A stretch of DNA of 21,939 bases. Origin: CAZFUY01 sp964522445 (GTDB lineage Bacteria > Pseudomonadota > Gammaproteobacteria > SZUA-229). Below are positions 5,893 through 13,543 of the stretch, piece after piece. The stretch is from NCBI GenBank assembly GCA_964522445.1, contig CAZFUY010000050.1:1-21939 (forward strand). Direction: 5' to 3'. The translations under genes were made by a program, and so were the position numbers. The notes below the pieces were generated by a model that was not told where the DNA came from, ran no database searches, and was given only the letters and a program-made list of their open reading frames with translations. The first letter of the stretch is position 1. Each line of letters starts with the position of its first letter.

Positions 5893-8280
5893 ATGTTAAA
5901 TATAGTAAAGAAATTTTTACTGCTAATTTCCATAGTTTCGCTTGTGGCATGTGGTGGTGCGGAAGAAAGAAAAGCAGGCTATCTGCAAAAAGGCAAGGCG
6001 TTATTAGACGCTAATAACTATGAAAAGGCGTTGCTGGAATTTAAAAATGTTTTACAAATTGATCCAAAATCGGTAGATGGCTATTATTATATGGCTAAGG
6101 TTAATGAAAGCCAGGGTGAGTATAAAAAGGCTTTTGGTGGCTATTTAAAAGCGCTGGAGATTAAAGCCGATTATATAGATGCGCTGGTAGGGGCAGGGCG
6201 TATTTATTTGCGTGCTCGTTCAGCAGATAAAGCTATTGAAAATGCCAATAAGGTGCTGGCTTCAAATCCTCAATATACTGATGCGTTAGTTCTACGTGCC
6301 AGTGGAATGTTTCAGAAAAACGAAGTTGCCAGTGCGCTAAAAGATGTTCGAAGTGCGCTGGATATAGATCCAGATCATGTTAGCAGTCTTGCACTGCTGG
6401 CACGTATTTATGTGCAAAAAGATCAGGCCGATAAAGCAAAGTCATTAATAAAAAATGCACTTCAGAAACAGCCTGATAATGATAGCCTGATTGCTTTGCT
6501 TATTCAGCTGTATAAAGGCAACAAAGATTACTCGCTTGCTGTTATTGAAATGCAGAAGTTAATAAGCCGGCATCCGGATAAGTTTAGTTTTAGATTGCAG
6601 AAAGCAAGACTCTATTCTTCAATGAAGGATAATGAATCGGCTGAAATAGAACTTCGTAAAGCGATAGCTGATTTGCCTGAAAATATGGATGCAAAAAAAG
6701 CACTCATTGAATATCTGGCCAATTATCGTGATCTTATGTTTGCACAGGTTGAGCTTTCCCGGTTTCAAAAAGAGGATGTTAATAATCCTGAACTGAAACT
6801 TATATCAGCAAAACTATATACAACTTCAAAAGATTATCATAAAGCGGAAGAAATATACCGAGACATTATTAATAAATATGATGAAGCGGCTCTTTCTGAG
6901 GCTCAGTATCAACTTGCTCGACTGCTGGTTGGCACAAAACATATCGATAAAGCGCGCCCTGTGTTAGAGGCACTGTTGGAAAAAAATCCAAAACATATTG
7001 ATGGATTATCCCTGCGTGGAAGTATTGCTATTAGTGATCGCAATGCAGAAATTGCAATAGCAGATTTTCGAACCATTCTGAATGAAATGCCGGCATCGGA
7101 AGAGTCGATAAAATATCTTGCTCAGGCTTATCTGCTTGCTAACCAGCCGGAACTTGCAGAGGAGCAATTAAAGAAATTTTTATCATTAAAGCCTCTGGAT
7201 GTTTCGGTTAGATTAGGTCTGGCGAGATTGCTACAGCAGCAAAAATTATTTTCAGATTCTATCGAGCAATTACAGCTTGTTCTTAAAATTGAGGCGGATA
7301 ATTATTCGGCAAAAGATTTGTTATTTAAATCATATCTAAATGAAAAAAATTATGTGCAGGCATTAGAGATTGCTGAAAGCTTAAAAAAAGCAAAACCTGA
7401 AGAAATAACAGGTGAGTATTATCACGGTCTTGTGCTTCAGTTACAGAAAAAAAATACGGATGCAATTAAACGGTTTGTAGCCGCGCTGAAAAAACAGCCG
7501 AAGGCGATTGCGCCTTTGAATATGATGGTTAGAGCTGCACTGGCTTCAAATAAACCAGAAGTAGCTATTAAAGAACTTAATAAACTGATAAAAATAGTGC
7601 CGGATTACTTTGTTGCCTATAACTTAAAAGGTGAGGTGTATGCTAGCCAGAAAAAATATAAGAAAGCGATTATTGCATTTAAAAAAGCGCTAGAACTTAA
7701 GTCGGACTGGTGGATAGCGTATAGAAATCTTGCGGGAACTTATATGCTTAATAAACAAAATAATAAAGCCATCAGCGCATATAAAGACGGTATTAATAAT
7801 GCTAAAAAGAATGATCAGCTGATGGCTAATCTGGCTATGTTGTATGAAAGTGAAAGCATGGTTGATAAAGCGATAGCTCTCTATGATGAAATGGCTAAAG
7901 AAAAACCTGAATCCAGCACCGTAGCAAATAAGCTGGCGATGTTACTGGTTGAATATCATGATGATAAGCCCAGTAAAGACAAAGCTCTGTCACTGGTAAC
8001 AAAATTTGAAGGCCAGAAAGATGCGGGTTTGCTGGATACCCGAGGCTGGGTGTATTTCAAAAATGGTCATTTTGACAAGGCATTATCTGCTTTAAAAGAG
8101 GCTGATCAACTTGCGCCTAATCGACTTATTATCTATTACCATCTTGGTTCGGTATATTATAGTCAGGGTGACAAGTCTCAGGCTCGTAAGTATTTGCAGA
8201 CAGTGATTGACTCAGATGCAAAGTTCAGATGGCGTGAGAAGGTGCAGCAGATGATTGATGAGATTAACCAGCGGGTTTAA
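5893..8280 (+). CDS. Large tetratricopeptide-repeat lipoprotein
   Basis: 795 residues from the ATG at 5893. The frame is open to a GTG at 5884, but the ATG gives a clean lipoprotein signal peptide: a Lys-containing start, a hydrophobic core and the lipobox LVAC with Cys20. Gly follows at +2, so outer-membrane sorting is expected. The rest is TPR repeats from ~29 to the C-terminus (for example GKALLDANNYEKALLEF, ALEIKADYIDALVGAGRIY, GEVYASQKKYKKAIIAFKKA, GSVYYSQGDKSQARKYLQ). TPR arrays are protein-docking scaffolds. It is the last gene of the operon, 18 bases after the coiled-coil gene and followed by a strong terminator. The organisation recalls PrsT of PEP-CTERM/exosortase systems, but no such genes are nearby. 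A role as outer-membrane assembly partner for the porin or motor is inferred from context. Confidence 0.8.
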   Translation: MLNIVKKFLLLISIVSLVACGGAEERKAGYLQKGKALLDANNYEKALLEFKNVLQIDPKSVDGYYYMAKVNESQGEYKKAFGGYLKALEIKADYIDALVGAGRIYLRARSADKAIENANKVLASNPQYTDALVLRASGMFQKNEVASALKDVRSALDIDPDHVSSLALLARIYVQKDQADKAKSLIKNALQKQPDNDSLIALLIQLYKGNKDYSLAVIEMQKLISRHPDKFSFRLQKARLYSSMKDNESAEIELRKAIADLPENMDAKKALIEYLANYRDLMFAQVELSRFQKEDVNNPELKLISAKLYTTSKDYHKAEEIYRDIINKYDEAALSEAQYQLARLLVGTKHIDKARPVLEALLEKNPKHIDGLSLRGSIAISDRNAEIAIADFRTILNEMPASEESIKYLAQAYLLANQPELAEEQLKKFLSLKPLDVSVRLGLARLLQQQKLFSDSIEQLQLVLKIEADNYSAKDLLFKSYLNEKNYVQALEIAESLKKAKPEEITGEYYHGLVLQLQKKNTDAIKRFVAALKKQPKAIAPLNMMVRAALASNKPEVAIKELNKLIKIVPDYFVAYNLKGEVYASQKKYKKAIIAFKKALELKSDWWIAYRNLAGTYMLNKQNNKAISAYKDGINNAKKNDQLMANLAMLYESESMVDKAIALYDEMAKEKPESSTVANKLAMLLVEYHDDKPSKDKALSLVTKFEGQKDAGLLDTRGWVYFKNGHFDKALSALKEADQLAPNRLIIYYHLGSVYYSQGDKSQARKYLQTVIDSDAKFRWREKVQQMIDEINQRV

Positions 8281-8306
8281 TTCTGATACTATGTGTTTTG
8301 TTGTAA

Positions 8307-8329
8307 GGGAGGCTTGGCCTCCCTTTTTT
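8307..8329 (+). terminator. Rho-independent terminator of the ExbB-to-TPR operon
   Basis: Seven-bp perfect stem GGGAGGC (8307-8313) / GCCTCCC (8317-8323) with a TTG loop, followed directly by six T (8324-8329). It begins 26 bases after the TPR stop codon and cleanly separates this operon from aspS. Confidence 0.92.
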
Positions 8330-8331
8330 AT

Positions 8332-8360
8332 TTGGCAGAATCATGTCCTGCCTATATAAT
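8332..8360 (+). promoter_or_regulatory. Sigma-70 promoter for aspS
   Basis: A -35 TTGGCA (8332-8337) and a consensus -10 TATAAT (8355-8360) are separated by 17 bases, immediately after the preceding terminator. Transcription would begin near 8367, giving a leader of about 135 bases before aspS. A weaker second candidate is TTGACT (8382-8387), 17 bases, GATAGA (8405-8410). Confidence 0.75.
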
Positions 8361-8410
8361 GTTTCGCCATTTTTGCGAGTATTGACTGGTTGCGCCATAA
8401 AGCGGATAGA

Positions 8411-8444
8411 CTCACTTTTCTTTCGGTGAGGGGGTAGTTTTTTT
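8411..8444 (+). other. Possible hairpin with T-tract in the aspS leader
   Basis: CTCAC (8411-8415) pairs with GTGAG (8426-8430), and a seven-T run follows at 8438-8444 after seven intervening bases. This resembles a weak attenuator inside the 5' leader of an aminoacyl-tRNA synthetase gene. The stem is short and the T-run is offset, so function is doubtful. No T-box motif is apparent. Confidence 0.2.
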
Positions 8445-8503
8445 GCAGGCTAAGTCACTGATTCTTTGATGGTTTCATAAATTAATTAACTTGGATTTAT
8501 ATT

Positions 8504-10273
8504 ATGCGCAGTCATTACTGTGGTCTGGTTGAAGAAGATCTTATCGACCAGGAAGTAGAACTTTGTGGTTGGGTTAACCGTCGTCGTGATCATGGCGGGG
8601 TTATTTTTGTGGATTTGCGAGATCGTGAAGGTCTGGTGCAAATAGTGTTTGATCCTGATAATCCTGAAATGTTTTCCACAGCGGAACGTATTCGTAATGA
8701 ATATGTGCTCAAAGTTAAAGGCAAAGTCAGGGCGCGTGATGAATCGGTTGTTAATCCCAATCTTAAAACGGGCACTATTGAAATACTGGCGCTGGAACTG
8801 ACGGTATTAAATGCAGCAGAAACACCACCATTCCAGTTAGATGACGATGTGCATGAAGATAATCGTCTAAAATACCGTTACATTGATTTGCGCCGTGATG
8901 AAATGCAGCAGCGTATGCGCATGCGTTCGCAGATTACGCGTTTTGTTCGTAACTTTCTGGATGACAATGGTTTCTTAGATATTGAAACACCTATGTTAAC
9001 CAAAGCAACACCTGAAGGTGCGCGTGATTATCTGGTGCCCAGTCGTACTCATCCCGGTGAATTTTTTGCCCTGCCGCAGTCTCCACAGATATTTAAACAA
9101 TTGCTGATGATGTCGGGAATGGATCGTTATTATCAGATCGTTCGCTGCTTCCGTGATGAAGATTTGCGTGCAGATCGTCAGCCGGAATTTACCCAGATCG
9201 ATATAGAAACTTCATTTATGGATCAGCATCAGGTAATGGCAATTACCGAAGATATGATTCGTGACTTATTTGCCAATGTTTTAGAAGAAGCCTTGCCTAA
9301 TCCATTTCCACGCATGACTCACACAGAAGCCCTGAACCGTTACGGTTCAGATAAGCCAGATTTACGTATTGATATGGAACTGGTTGATATTGGCGATTTG
9401 ATGGTCGATGTAGAATTTAAAGTCTTCGCAGAACCTGCCAAAGATCCCAATGGTCGTCTGGTGGTTTTACGTGTGCCAGGGGGCGCAACACTCAGCCGTA
9501 AAGAAATCGATGGTTATACAGAATATGTAAGCCGTTATGGCGCTAAAGGCCTGGCGTGGATTAAAGTTAATGATGTGAAAGCGGGGCGTGAAGGTCTGCA
9601 ATCACCTATTGTTAAATTCCTGCCGGATGAAGCGCTGGATGCCATTATTGAGCGCACAGGCACAGAGTCGGGTGATTTGTTGTTCTTTGGTGCAGGCAAA
9701 ACCACTATTGTTAATGAATCTATCGGTGCTCTGCGAGTAAAAGTGGGGCATGATCGTGGTTTAGCCTCTCGTGACTGGAAGCCTTTATGGGTGGTTGATT
9801 TTCCCATGTTTGAATGGAACGACAAAGAAGATCGCTGGGATGCACTGCATCATCCATTCACTGCACCCAATACAGAAGATCCCGCAGAGCTGGCTAGCAA
9901 GCCGGGTGAAATGTTGTCACGTGCTTATGACATGGTGCTTAATGGTTGTGAGCTGGGCGGTGGATCAGAGCGTATTCATACCACAGACATGCAGGATAAA
10001 GTATTTGAGATCCTTGGCATTGGTGAAGAAGAGGCCAGAGATAAATTTGGTTTCTTGCTGGATGCATTGAAATACGGTTGTCCGCCTCATGCAGGTCTGG
10101 CTTTTGGTCTGGATCGTATGGTTATGCTAATGACAGGTGCCAGTTCGATTCGTGATGTAATGGCTTTCCCGAAAACACAAACAGCTGCCTGTTTGTTAAC
10201 CGATGCACCATCGGCGGTTTCAGCTGCGCAGTTGCGCGAGTTGAATGTGCGGATTCATAAACCGGCGAAATAA
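8504..10273 (+). CDS. aspS: Aspartyl-tRNA synthetase
   Basis: 589 residues, the normal length of the bacterial enzyme. It charges tRNA-Asp with aspartate using ATP in the cytoplasm. The N-terminal OB-fold anticodon-binding domain is clear (LCGWVNRRRDHGGVIFVDLRD), followed by the class II catalytic core. Motif 2 is FRDEDLRADRQPEFTQIDIE, the ELGGGSERIH stretch is present, and motif 3 is GLAFGLDRMVMLMTG near the C-terminus. The bacterial insertion (GAD) domain lies between them (VFAEPAKDPNGRLVVLRVPGG). The ATG at 8504 gives the conserved start MRSHYCG. It has its own promoter after the upstream terminator. Whether it also mis-aspartylates tRNA-Asn cannot be decided here. Confidence 0.97.
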   Translation: MRSHYCGLVEEDLIDQEVELCGWVNRRRDHGGVIFVDLRDREGLVQIVFDPDNPEMFSTAERIRNEYVLKVKGKVRARDESVVNPNLKTGTIEILALELTVLNAAETPPFQLDDDVHEDNRLKYRYIDLRRDEMQQRMRMRSQITRFVRNFLDDNGFLDIETPMLTKATPEGARDYLVPSRTHPGEFFALPQSPQIFKQLLMMSGMDRYYQIVRCFRDEDLRADRQPEFTQIDIETSFMDQHQVMAITEDMIRDLFANVLEEALPNPFPRMTHTEALNRYGSDKPDLRIDMELVDIGDLMVDVEFKVFAEPAKDPNGRLVVLRVPGGATLSRKEIDGYTEYVSRYGAKGLAWIKVNDVKAGREGLQSPIVKFLPDEALDAIIERTGTESGDLLFFGAGKTTIVNESIGALRVKVGHDRGLASRDWKPLWVVDFPMFEWNDKEDRWDALHHPFTAPNTEDPAELASKPGEMLSRAYDMVLNGCELGGGSERIHTTDMQDKVFEILGIGEEEARDKFGFLLDALKYGCPPHAGLAFGLDRMVMLMTGASSIRDVMAFPKTQTAACLLTDAPSAVSAAQLRELNVRIHKPAK

Positions 10274-10292
10274 GTTGTAAGTTGCCTAAGCC

Positions 10293-10368
10293 CAGGTGTC
10301 GGAGTCAAAGTTGTTCATTAATGTGTCAGGATGGGCATAAAAGTAAATAACTTTGACTCCGACACCTG
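10293..10368. repeat. Palindromic (REP/MITE-like) element with 20-bp perfect inverted arms
   Basis: The arm CAGGTGTCGGAGTCAAAGTT (10293-10312) is the exact reverse complement of 10349-10368. A 36-base spacer lies between, and its edges extend the pairing (GTT/AAT with a G-T wobble). It fills most of the aspS-nadA intergenic space and encodes nothing. Such elements are typical of non-autonomous palindromic repeats mobilised by IS200/RAYT-type or other transposases, but the mobiliser is not in this window. No target-site duplication is evident. As RNA it would form a strong hairpin that could also stop aspS transcription, although no T-run follows. Confidence 0.8.
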
Positions 10369-10398
10369 TGTTGTTTGTAACTTACTCTTTAGAGATAG

Positions 10399-10426
10399 TT
10401 GAATTCGATTGCTTAGGCTTTATATT
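10399..10426 (+). promoter_or_regulatory. Candidate sigma-70 promoter for nadA
   Basis: TTGAAT (10399-10404), a 16-base spacer and TATATT (10421-10426), placed 38 bases before the nadA start and just downstream of the palindromic element. Both boxes are near consensus (4/6 and 5/6). Confidence 0.5.
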
Positions 10427-10464
10427 AAACAGTATCTAAATCAAATCCTTCCTGGGCTAAATAA

Positions 10465-11556
10465 ATGAATGCCGCTGCCATACAGCCATATGCTTTACTA
10501 GATGATATTGAGTGTGAACACCGAATACTCGCTGCAAAAGAGCAGCTGGGTGATCGGCTGGTTATTTTAGGACATCACTACCAGCGTGATGAGGTGTTCA
10601 AACATGCCGACTTTTCCGGTGATTCATTAAAGTTATCCCATAAAGCTGCAAAATCTGATGCCGAATACATTGTATTTTGTGGTGTGCATTTTATGGCTGA
10701 AGTGGCGGATATACTTTCCCGTCCTGATCAAATCTCCATTATTCCCGATATGGCAGCCGGTTGTTCCATGGCAGATATGGCAAATTTGGCCAATGTCGAA
10801 AAAGCCTGGCGTGAATTATCTGAGGTGTTAGAACCGGATGAGCAAATCACGCCGGTTACCTATATTAATTCAGCGGCAGATTTAAAAGCCTTTTGTGGTC
10901 GTCATGGCGGCATAGTGTGTACATCAACCAATGCGCGTGATGTGCTGGAATGGTCATTTGGTCAGCGTGAAAAAATACTGTTTTTCCCTGATCAACACCT
11001 GGGGCGTAATACAGGCTTTAATATGGGGCTGCCTCTGGATGAAATGGTGATCTGGGATTATGACAAACCCATGGGTGGCTTAACGGCTGAAGAAATTAAT
11101 AAAGCTAAAATCATCTTATGGAAAGGTTTTTGTTCTGTACACCAAATGTTTAAACCTGAGCAAATTGATAATTTCAAAGCTAAATATCCAGAAACTAAAA
11201 TCATTGCTCACCCTGAAAGTTCTTTTGAAGTTTGTCAGAAAGCAGATTATGTTGGTTCTACAGAATATATTATTAATACGGTTGCTAATGGTGAACCGAA
11301 TACTCGCTGGCTGGTAGCGACGGAATTAAATCTGGTTAATCGTCTCAATGATCAGTTTAAATCTGAAGGCAAAAGCGTGCATTTTATGTCGCCCACCGTG
11401 TGCATGTGTTCCACCATGTTTAGAATTGATCCTCAGCATCTGGCATGGACACTGGAAAATCTTGTTGGAGGGCATGTGGTTAATCGAATTTCAGTGCCAG
11501 ATGATATTGCTGAGCAGGCAGTAAAAGCGTTGGATAGAATGCTGGTTTTAAAGTAG
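10465..11556 (+). CDS. nadA: Quinolinate synthase
   Basis: 363 residues. It condenses iminoaspartate with dihydroxyacetone phosphate to give quinolinate in de novo NAD synthesis, using a [4Fe-4S] cluster in the cytoplasm. Family motifs are visible: GHHYQRDEV, GDSLKLSHKA, FCGVHFMAE, the cluster-cysteine contexts AAGCSMAD (Cys100) and WKGFCSVHQMF (Cys223), AHPESSFEV, VGSTEYII, and a C-terminal CMC (Cys313/Cys315). The CxC end and the length resemble the Bacillus-type NadA rather than E. coli NadA, which ends CxxCxxC. By that analogy Cys315 is the third ligand. The gene appears to be its own unit between the palindromic element and the hydrolase gene. The partner nadB is not in the window. The start at 10465 lacks a strong ribosome binding site. 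Confidence 0.95.
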   Translation: MNAAAIQPYALLDDIECEHRILAAKEQLGDRLVILGHHYQRDEVFKHADFSGDSLKLSHKAAKSDAEYIVFCGVHFMAEVADILSRPDQISIIPDMAAGCSMADMANLANVEKAWRELSEVLEPDEQITPVTYINSAADLKAFCGRHGGIVCTSTNARDVLEWSFGQREKILFFPDQHLGRNTGFNMGLPLDEMVIWDYDKPMGGLTAEEINKAKIILWKGFCSVHQMFKPEQIDNFKAKYPETKIIAHPESSFEVCQKADYVGSTEYIINTVANGEPNTRWLVATELNLVNRLNDQFKSEGKSVHFMSPTVCMCSTMFRIDPQHLAWTLENLVGGHVVNRISVPDDIAEQAVKALDRMLVLK

Positions 11557-11594
11557 AAATTAGAATAAAAAAACAATATTTCAGTTGCCCCTTA

Positions 11595-11622
11595 ACTTGC
11601 AACTTATAACCTGCAACTTATA
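11595..11622. repeat. Two tandem copies of a 14-bp motif
   Basis: ACTTGCAACTTATA (11595-11608) is followed immediately by ACCTGCAACTTATA (11609-11622), differing by one base. Related fragments in inverted orientation lie at 10272-10285 (AAGTTGTAAGTTGC) and 12290-12300 (ATAAGTTGTAG), so the motif flanks nadA and the hydrolase gene. Confidence 0.6.
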
Positions 11623-11631
11623 CTTTGTCCT

Positions 11632-12285
11632 ATGAAAGAAGCAGTCATATTAGTTCATGGTCTCTGGATGAGTGGCGCAGAAATGTGGCGTTTGCGCCAG
11701 CGCCTGAAGCAGGCTGATTATGATTGTTATCAATTTAAATATTCCAGTCTAAAAAAATCCCCCGAAGAAAATGCCGAAAGTTTGTATGAATTTACAAACA
11801 CCATTGATGCACCAGTTATTCATTATGTTTGTCATTCACTGGGTGGGCTGGTATTACTGCATTTATTTGATAAACATATTATTAAACAGAAAGGTCGTAT
11901 TGTTTTATTAGGCTCGCCTGTTAATGGCAGTGGCGTTGCTCGCCGACTGTATAAAAAACGCATTACCCGTTGGTCTCTGGGGCGAAGTGTTGAACAGGGT
12001 TTGTTAGGTGGGCGACCCGTGTGGATTAAATCACGGGATTTAGGTGTGATTGCAGGTACTTTGCCCATAGGCATGGGGCTGATTGTTGGTGGGCTGGAGT
12101 CACCACATGATGGTACGGTTTCAGTAGAGGAAACTTATCTGGGAGGGGCAACAGATTTTATAACTTATCCTGCCAGCCATTTTGGACTCTTGTATTCTTT
12201 AGAGGTTGCTATTCAAATTGTGACTTTTTTACGGGCAGGCAAGTTTGGTGATGAAGTAACCAACCTGTTATTTGATGCAACCTGA
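11632..12285 (+). CDS. Alpha/beta hydrolase (lipase/esterase-like)
   Basis: 217 residues with an alpha/beta-hydrolase fold pattern. An oxyanion-hole HG (residues 9-10, VILVHGLW) is followed by the nucleophile elbow CHSLGG with Ser69, a probable catalytic Asp160 in SPHDGTVSVEET and a probable His183 in PASHFGLLY. The first elbow glycine of the usual GxSxG is Cys67 here. No signal peptide is seen, so it is probably cytoplasmic. Closest in style to small esterase/lipase and PGAP1-like proteins; the substrate is unknown. It stands 75 bases after nadA, with tandem 14-bp repeats just before its start, and there is no obvious ribosome binding site. It is not tied functionally to NAD synthesis by anything visible. 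Confidence 0.8.
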   Translation: MKEAVILVHGLWMSGAEMWRLRQRLKQADYDCYQFKYSSLKKSPEENAESLYEFTNTIDAPVIHYVCHSLGGLVLLHLFDKHIIKQKGRIVLLGSPVNGSGVARRLYKKRITRWSLGRSVEQGLLGGRPVWIKSRDLGVIAGTLPIGMGLIVGGLESPHDGTVSVEETYLGGATDFITYPASHFGLLYSLEVAIQIVTFLRAGKFGDEVTNLLFDAT

Positions 12286-12332
12286 AATCATAAGTTGTAG
12301 GCGCGGCTATGCCTCAACACCCCTGAATGATA

Positions 12333-12370
12333 GACTCTAACAAAATTTTTAAGCAGGCTTTAGTAGAGTC
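12333..12370. repeat. Inverted repeat upstream of ruvC
   Basis: GACTCTA (12333-12339) and TAGAGTC (12364-12370) are perfect 7-bp inverted arms around a 24-base spacer in the 131-base hydrolase-ruvC gap. It could be a protein-binding site or a chance pairing. No T-run follows. Confidence 0.3.
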
Positions 12371-12416
12371 GGGCAGAGTAAATGAGCCAATATAAAACAT
12401 CACAGTTAAGTTCTAA

Positions 12417-12938
12417 ATGATTAGAATTATTGGCATAGATCCAGGTTCTCGCATGACCGGCTACGGCGTTATCGATTCTGATGGCATGGAAAGTCGCCAT
12501 GTAGACAGTGGCTGCATTTATGTAAAAGGTGATAATTTGCCTGAGCGTCTGGGAGATATTTTTCAGCGTGTTAGTGAAATTATTGCAGAATGGCAGCCAA
12601 CCCAGATGGCCATAGAAAGTGTGTTTGTAAATAAAAATGTTAATTCAGCATTAAAGCTGGGGCAGGCGCGAGGCGCTGCCATTTGTGCAGGTGTACAGCA
12701 AAAATTAATTGTTAGTGAATATGCGCCTAAAGAAATAAAAAGTGCCGTGGTGGGAACAGGCAATGCGGCCAAAGAACAGGTTCAACATATGATGACCATG
12801 TTATTAAAACTGGAAAAAGGTTTGCAGTCAGATCAGGCCGATGCATTAGCCGTTGCATTGTGTCATGCGCATCAAAGTAAACTGTCGGGTGTTATTGCGC
12901 CAGCCAGCCGTAAGCGTTCAAGGGGGCGATGGTTATGA
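12417..12938 (+). CDS. ruvC: Holliday junction resolvase RuvC
   Basis: 173 residues, the normal size. This dimeric, metal-dependent endonuclease cuts Holliday junctions after RuvAB branch migration. The acidic catalytic residues are all present: Asp8 in IIGIDPGSRMTGYG, Glu67 in AIESVFVNKN, and Asp139/Asp142 in QSDQADALAVALCH. The basic C-terminus (RKRSRGRW) is typical. Its stop overlaps the ruvA start (ATGA), marking a translationally coupled ruvC-ruvA-ruvB operon. The usual upstream neighbour yebC is absent here; the hydrolase gene takes that place. Confidence 0.97.
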   Translation: MIRIIGIDPGSRMTGYGVIDSDGMESRHVDSGCIYVKGDNLPERLGDIFQRVSEIIAEWQPTQMAIESVFVNKNVNSALKLGQARGAAICAGVQQKLIVSEYAPKEIKSAVVGTGNAAKEQVQHMMTMLLKLEKGLQSDQADALAVALCHAHQSKLSGVIAPASRKRSRGRWL

Positions 12939-13537
12939 TTGGCCGATTGTGTGGAAAAATTATCCACAAACAGCCGCCCCAGTTACTTATTGATGTGCAG
13001 GGCGTGGGTTATGAAGTGGATGCGTCCATGTCCACTTTTTATCAGCTGCCTGACTTAGGCTCAGAAGTGACTTTGCACACGCATATGGTGGTGCGTGAAG
13101 ATGCGCAATTGCTCTATGGATTTGTCTCTGAATCTGAACGTGCGTTATTTCGAAATCTTATCAAAATTAATGGCGTTGGCCCTAAACTGGCAATAACCAT
13201 TTTATCGGGCATGAGTGTCGATGAGTTTGTTATCTGTGTTCAGGATGGTGATGCAACAGCATTAGTTAGAATACCGGGCATAGGTAAAAAAACAGCAGAG
13301 CGATTAATTATAGAATTACGAGACCGTCTGAAAGATAACACACCTCAAGGTAGCACAGCACCATCTTTGGCAGCGTCGAACAGTGCTTCGTTTAATTCAC
13401 CTGTGAGTGAGGCGGTGAGTGCGCTGGTTGCATTAGGTTATAAAGCGCAGGAAGCGAGTCGAATGGTGAGATCTATTAATGTGGAAGGCCTGGATACTCA
13501 GGAAATTATCCGATTAAGTTTAAAAGGCGCAGCATAG
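12935..13537 (+). CDS. ruvA: Holliday junction branch migration protein RuvA
   Basis: 200 residues. RuvA tetramers bind the four-way junction and load the RuvB motor. The N-terminal OB domain (MIGRLCGKIIHK), two helix-hairpin-helix motifs (INGVGPKLAITILSG and IPGIGKKTAERL) and the C-terminal RuvB-binding domain (EAVSALVALGYKAQEASRMV) are all visible. The frame is open to an earlier ATG at 12929, but the ATG at 12935 gives the conserved MIG start and an ATGA overlap with the ruvC stop, so it is chosen. ruvB starts 6 bases after the stop. Confidence 0.97.
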   Translation: MIGRLCGKIIHKQPPQLLIDVQGVGYEVDASMSTFYQLPDLGSEVTLHTHMVVREDAQLLYGFVSESERALFRNLIKINGVGPKLAITILSGMSVDEFVICVQDGDATALVRIPGIGKKTAERLIIELRDRLKDNTPQGSTAPSLAASNSASFNSPVSEAVSALVALGYKAQEASRMVRSINVEGLDTQEIIRLSLKGAA

Positions 13538-13543
13538 TAAATA

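Noticed and set aside
5893..8280. Identification of the TPR lipoprotein as PrsT of a PEP-CTERM/exosortase system
   Set aside because: TPR layout and lipobox are similar, but no exosortase, PEP-CTERM protein or exopolysaccharide gene is nearby and the operon context is different.
12929..12934. Earlier ATG as the ruvA start
   Set aside because: The ATG at 12935 gives the conserved MIG start and the ATGA overlap with ruvC; the two extra codons have no support.
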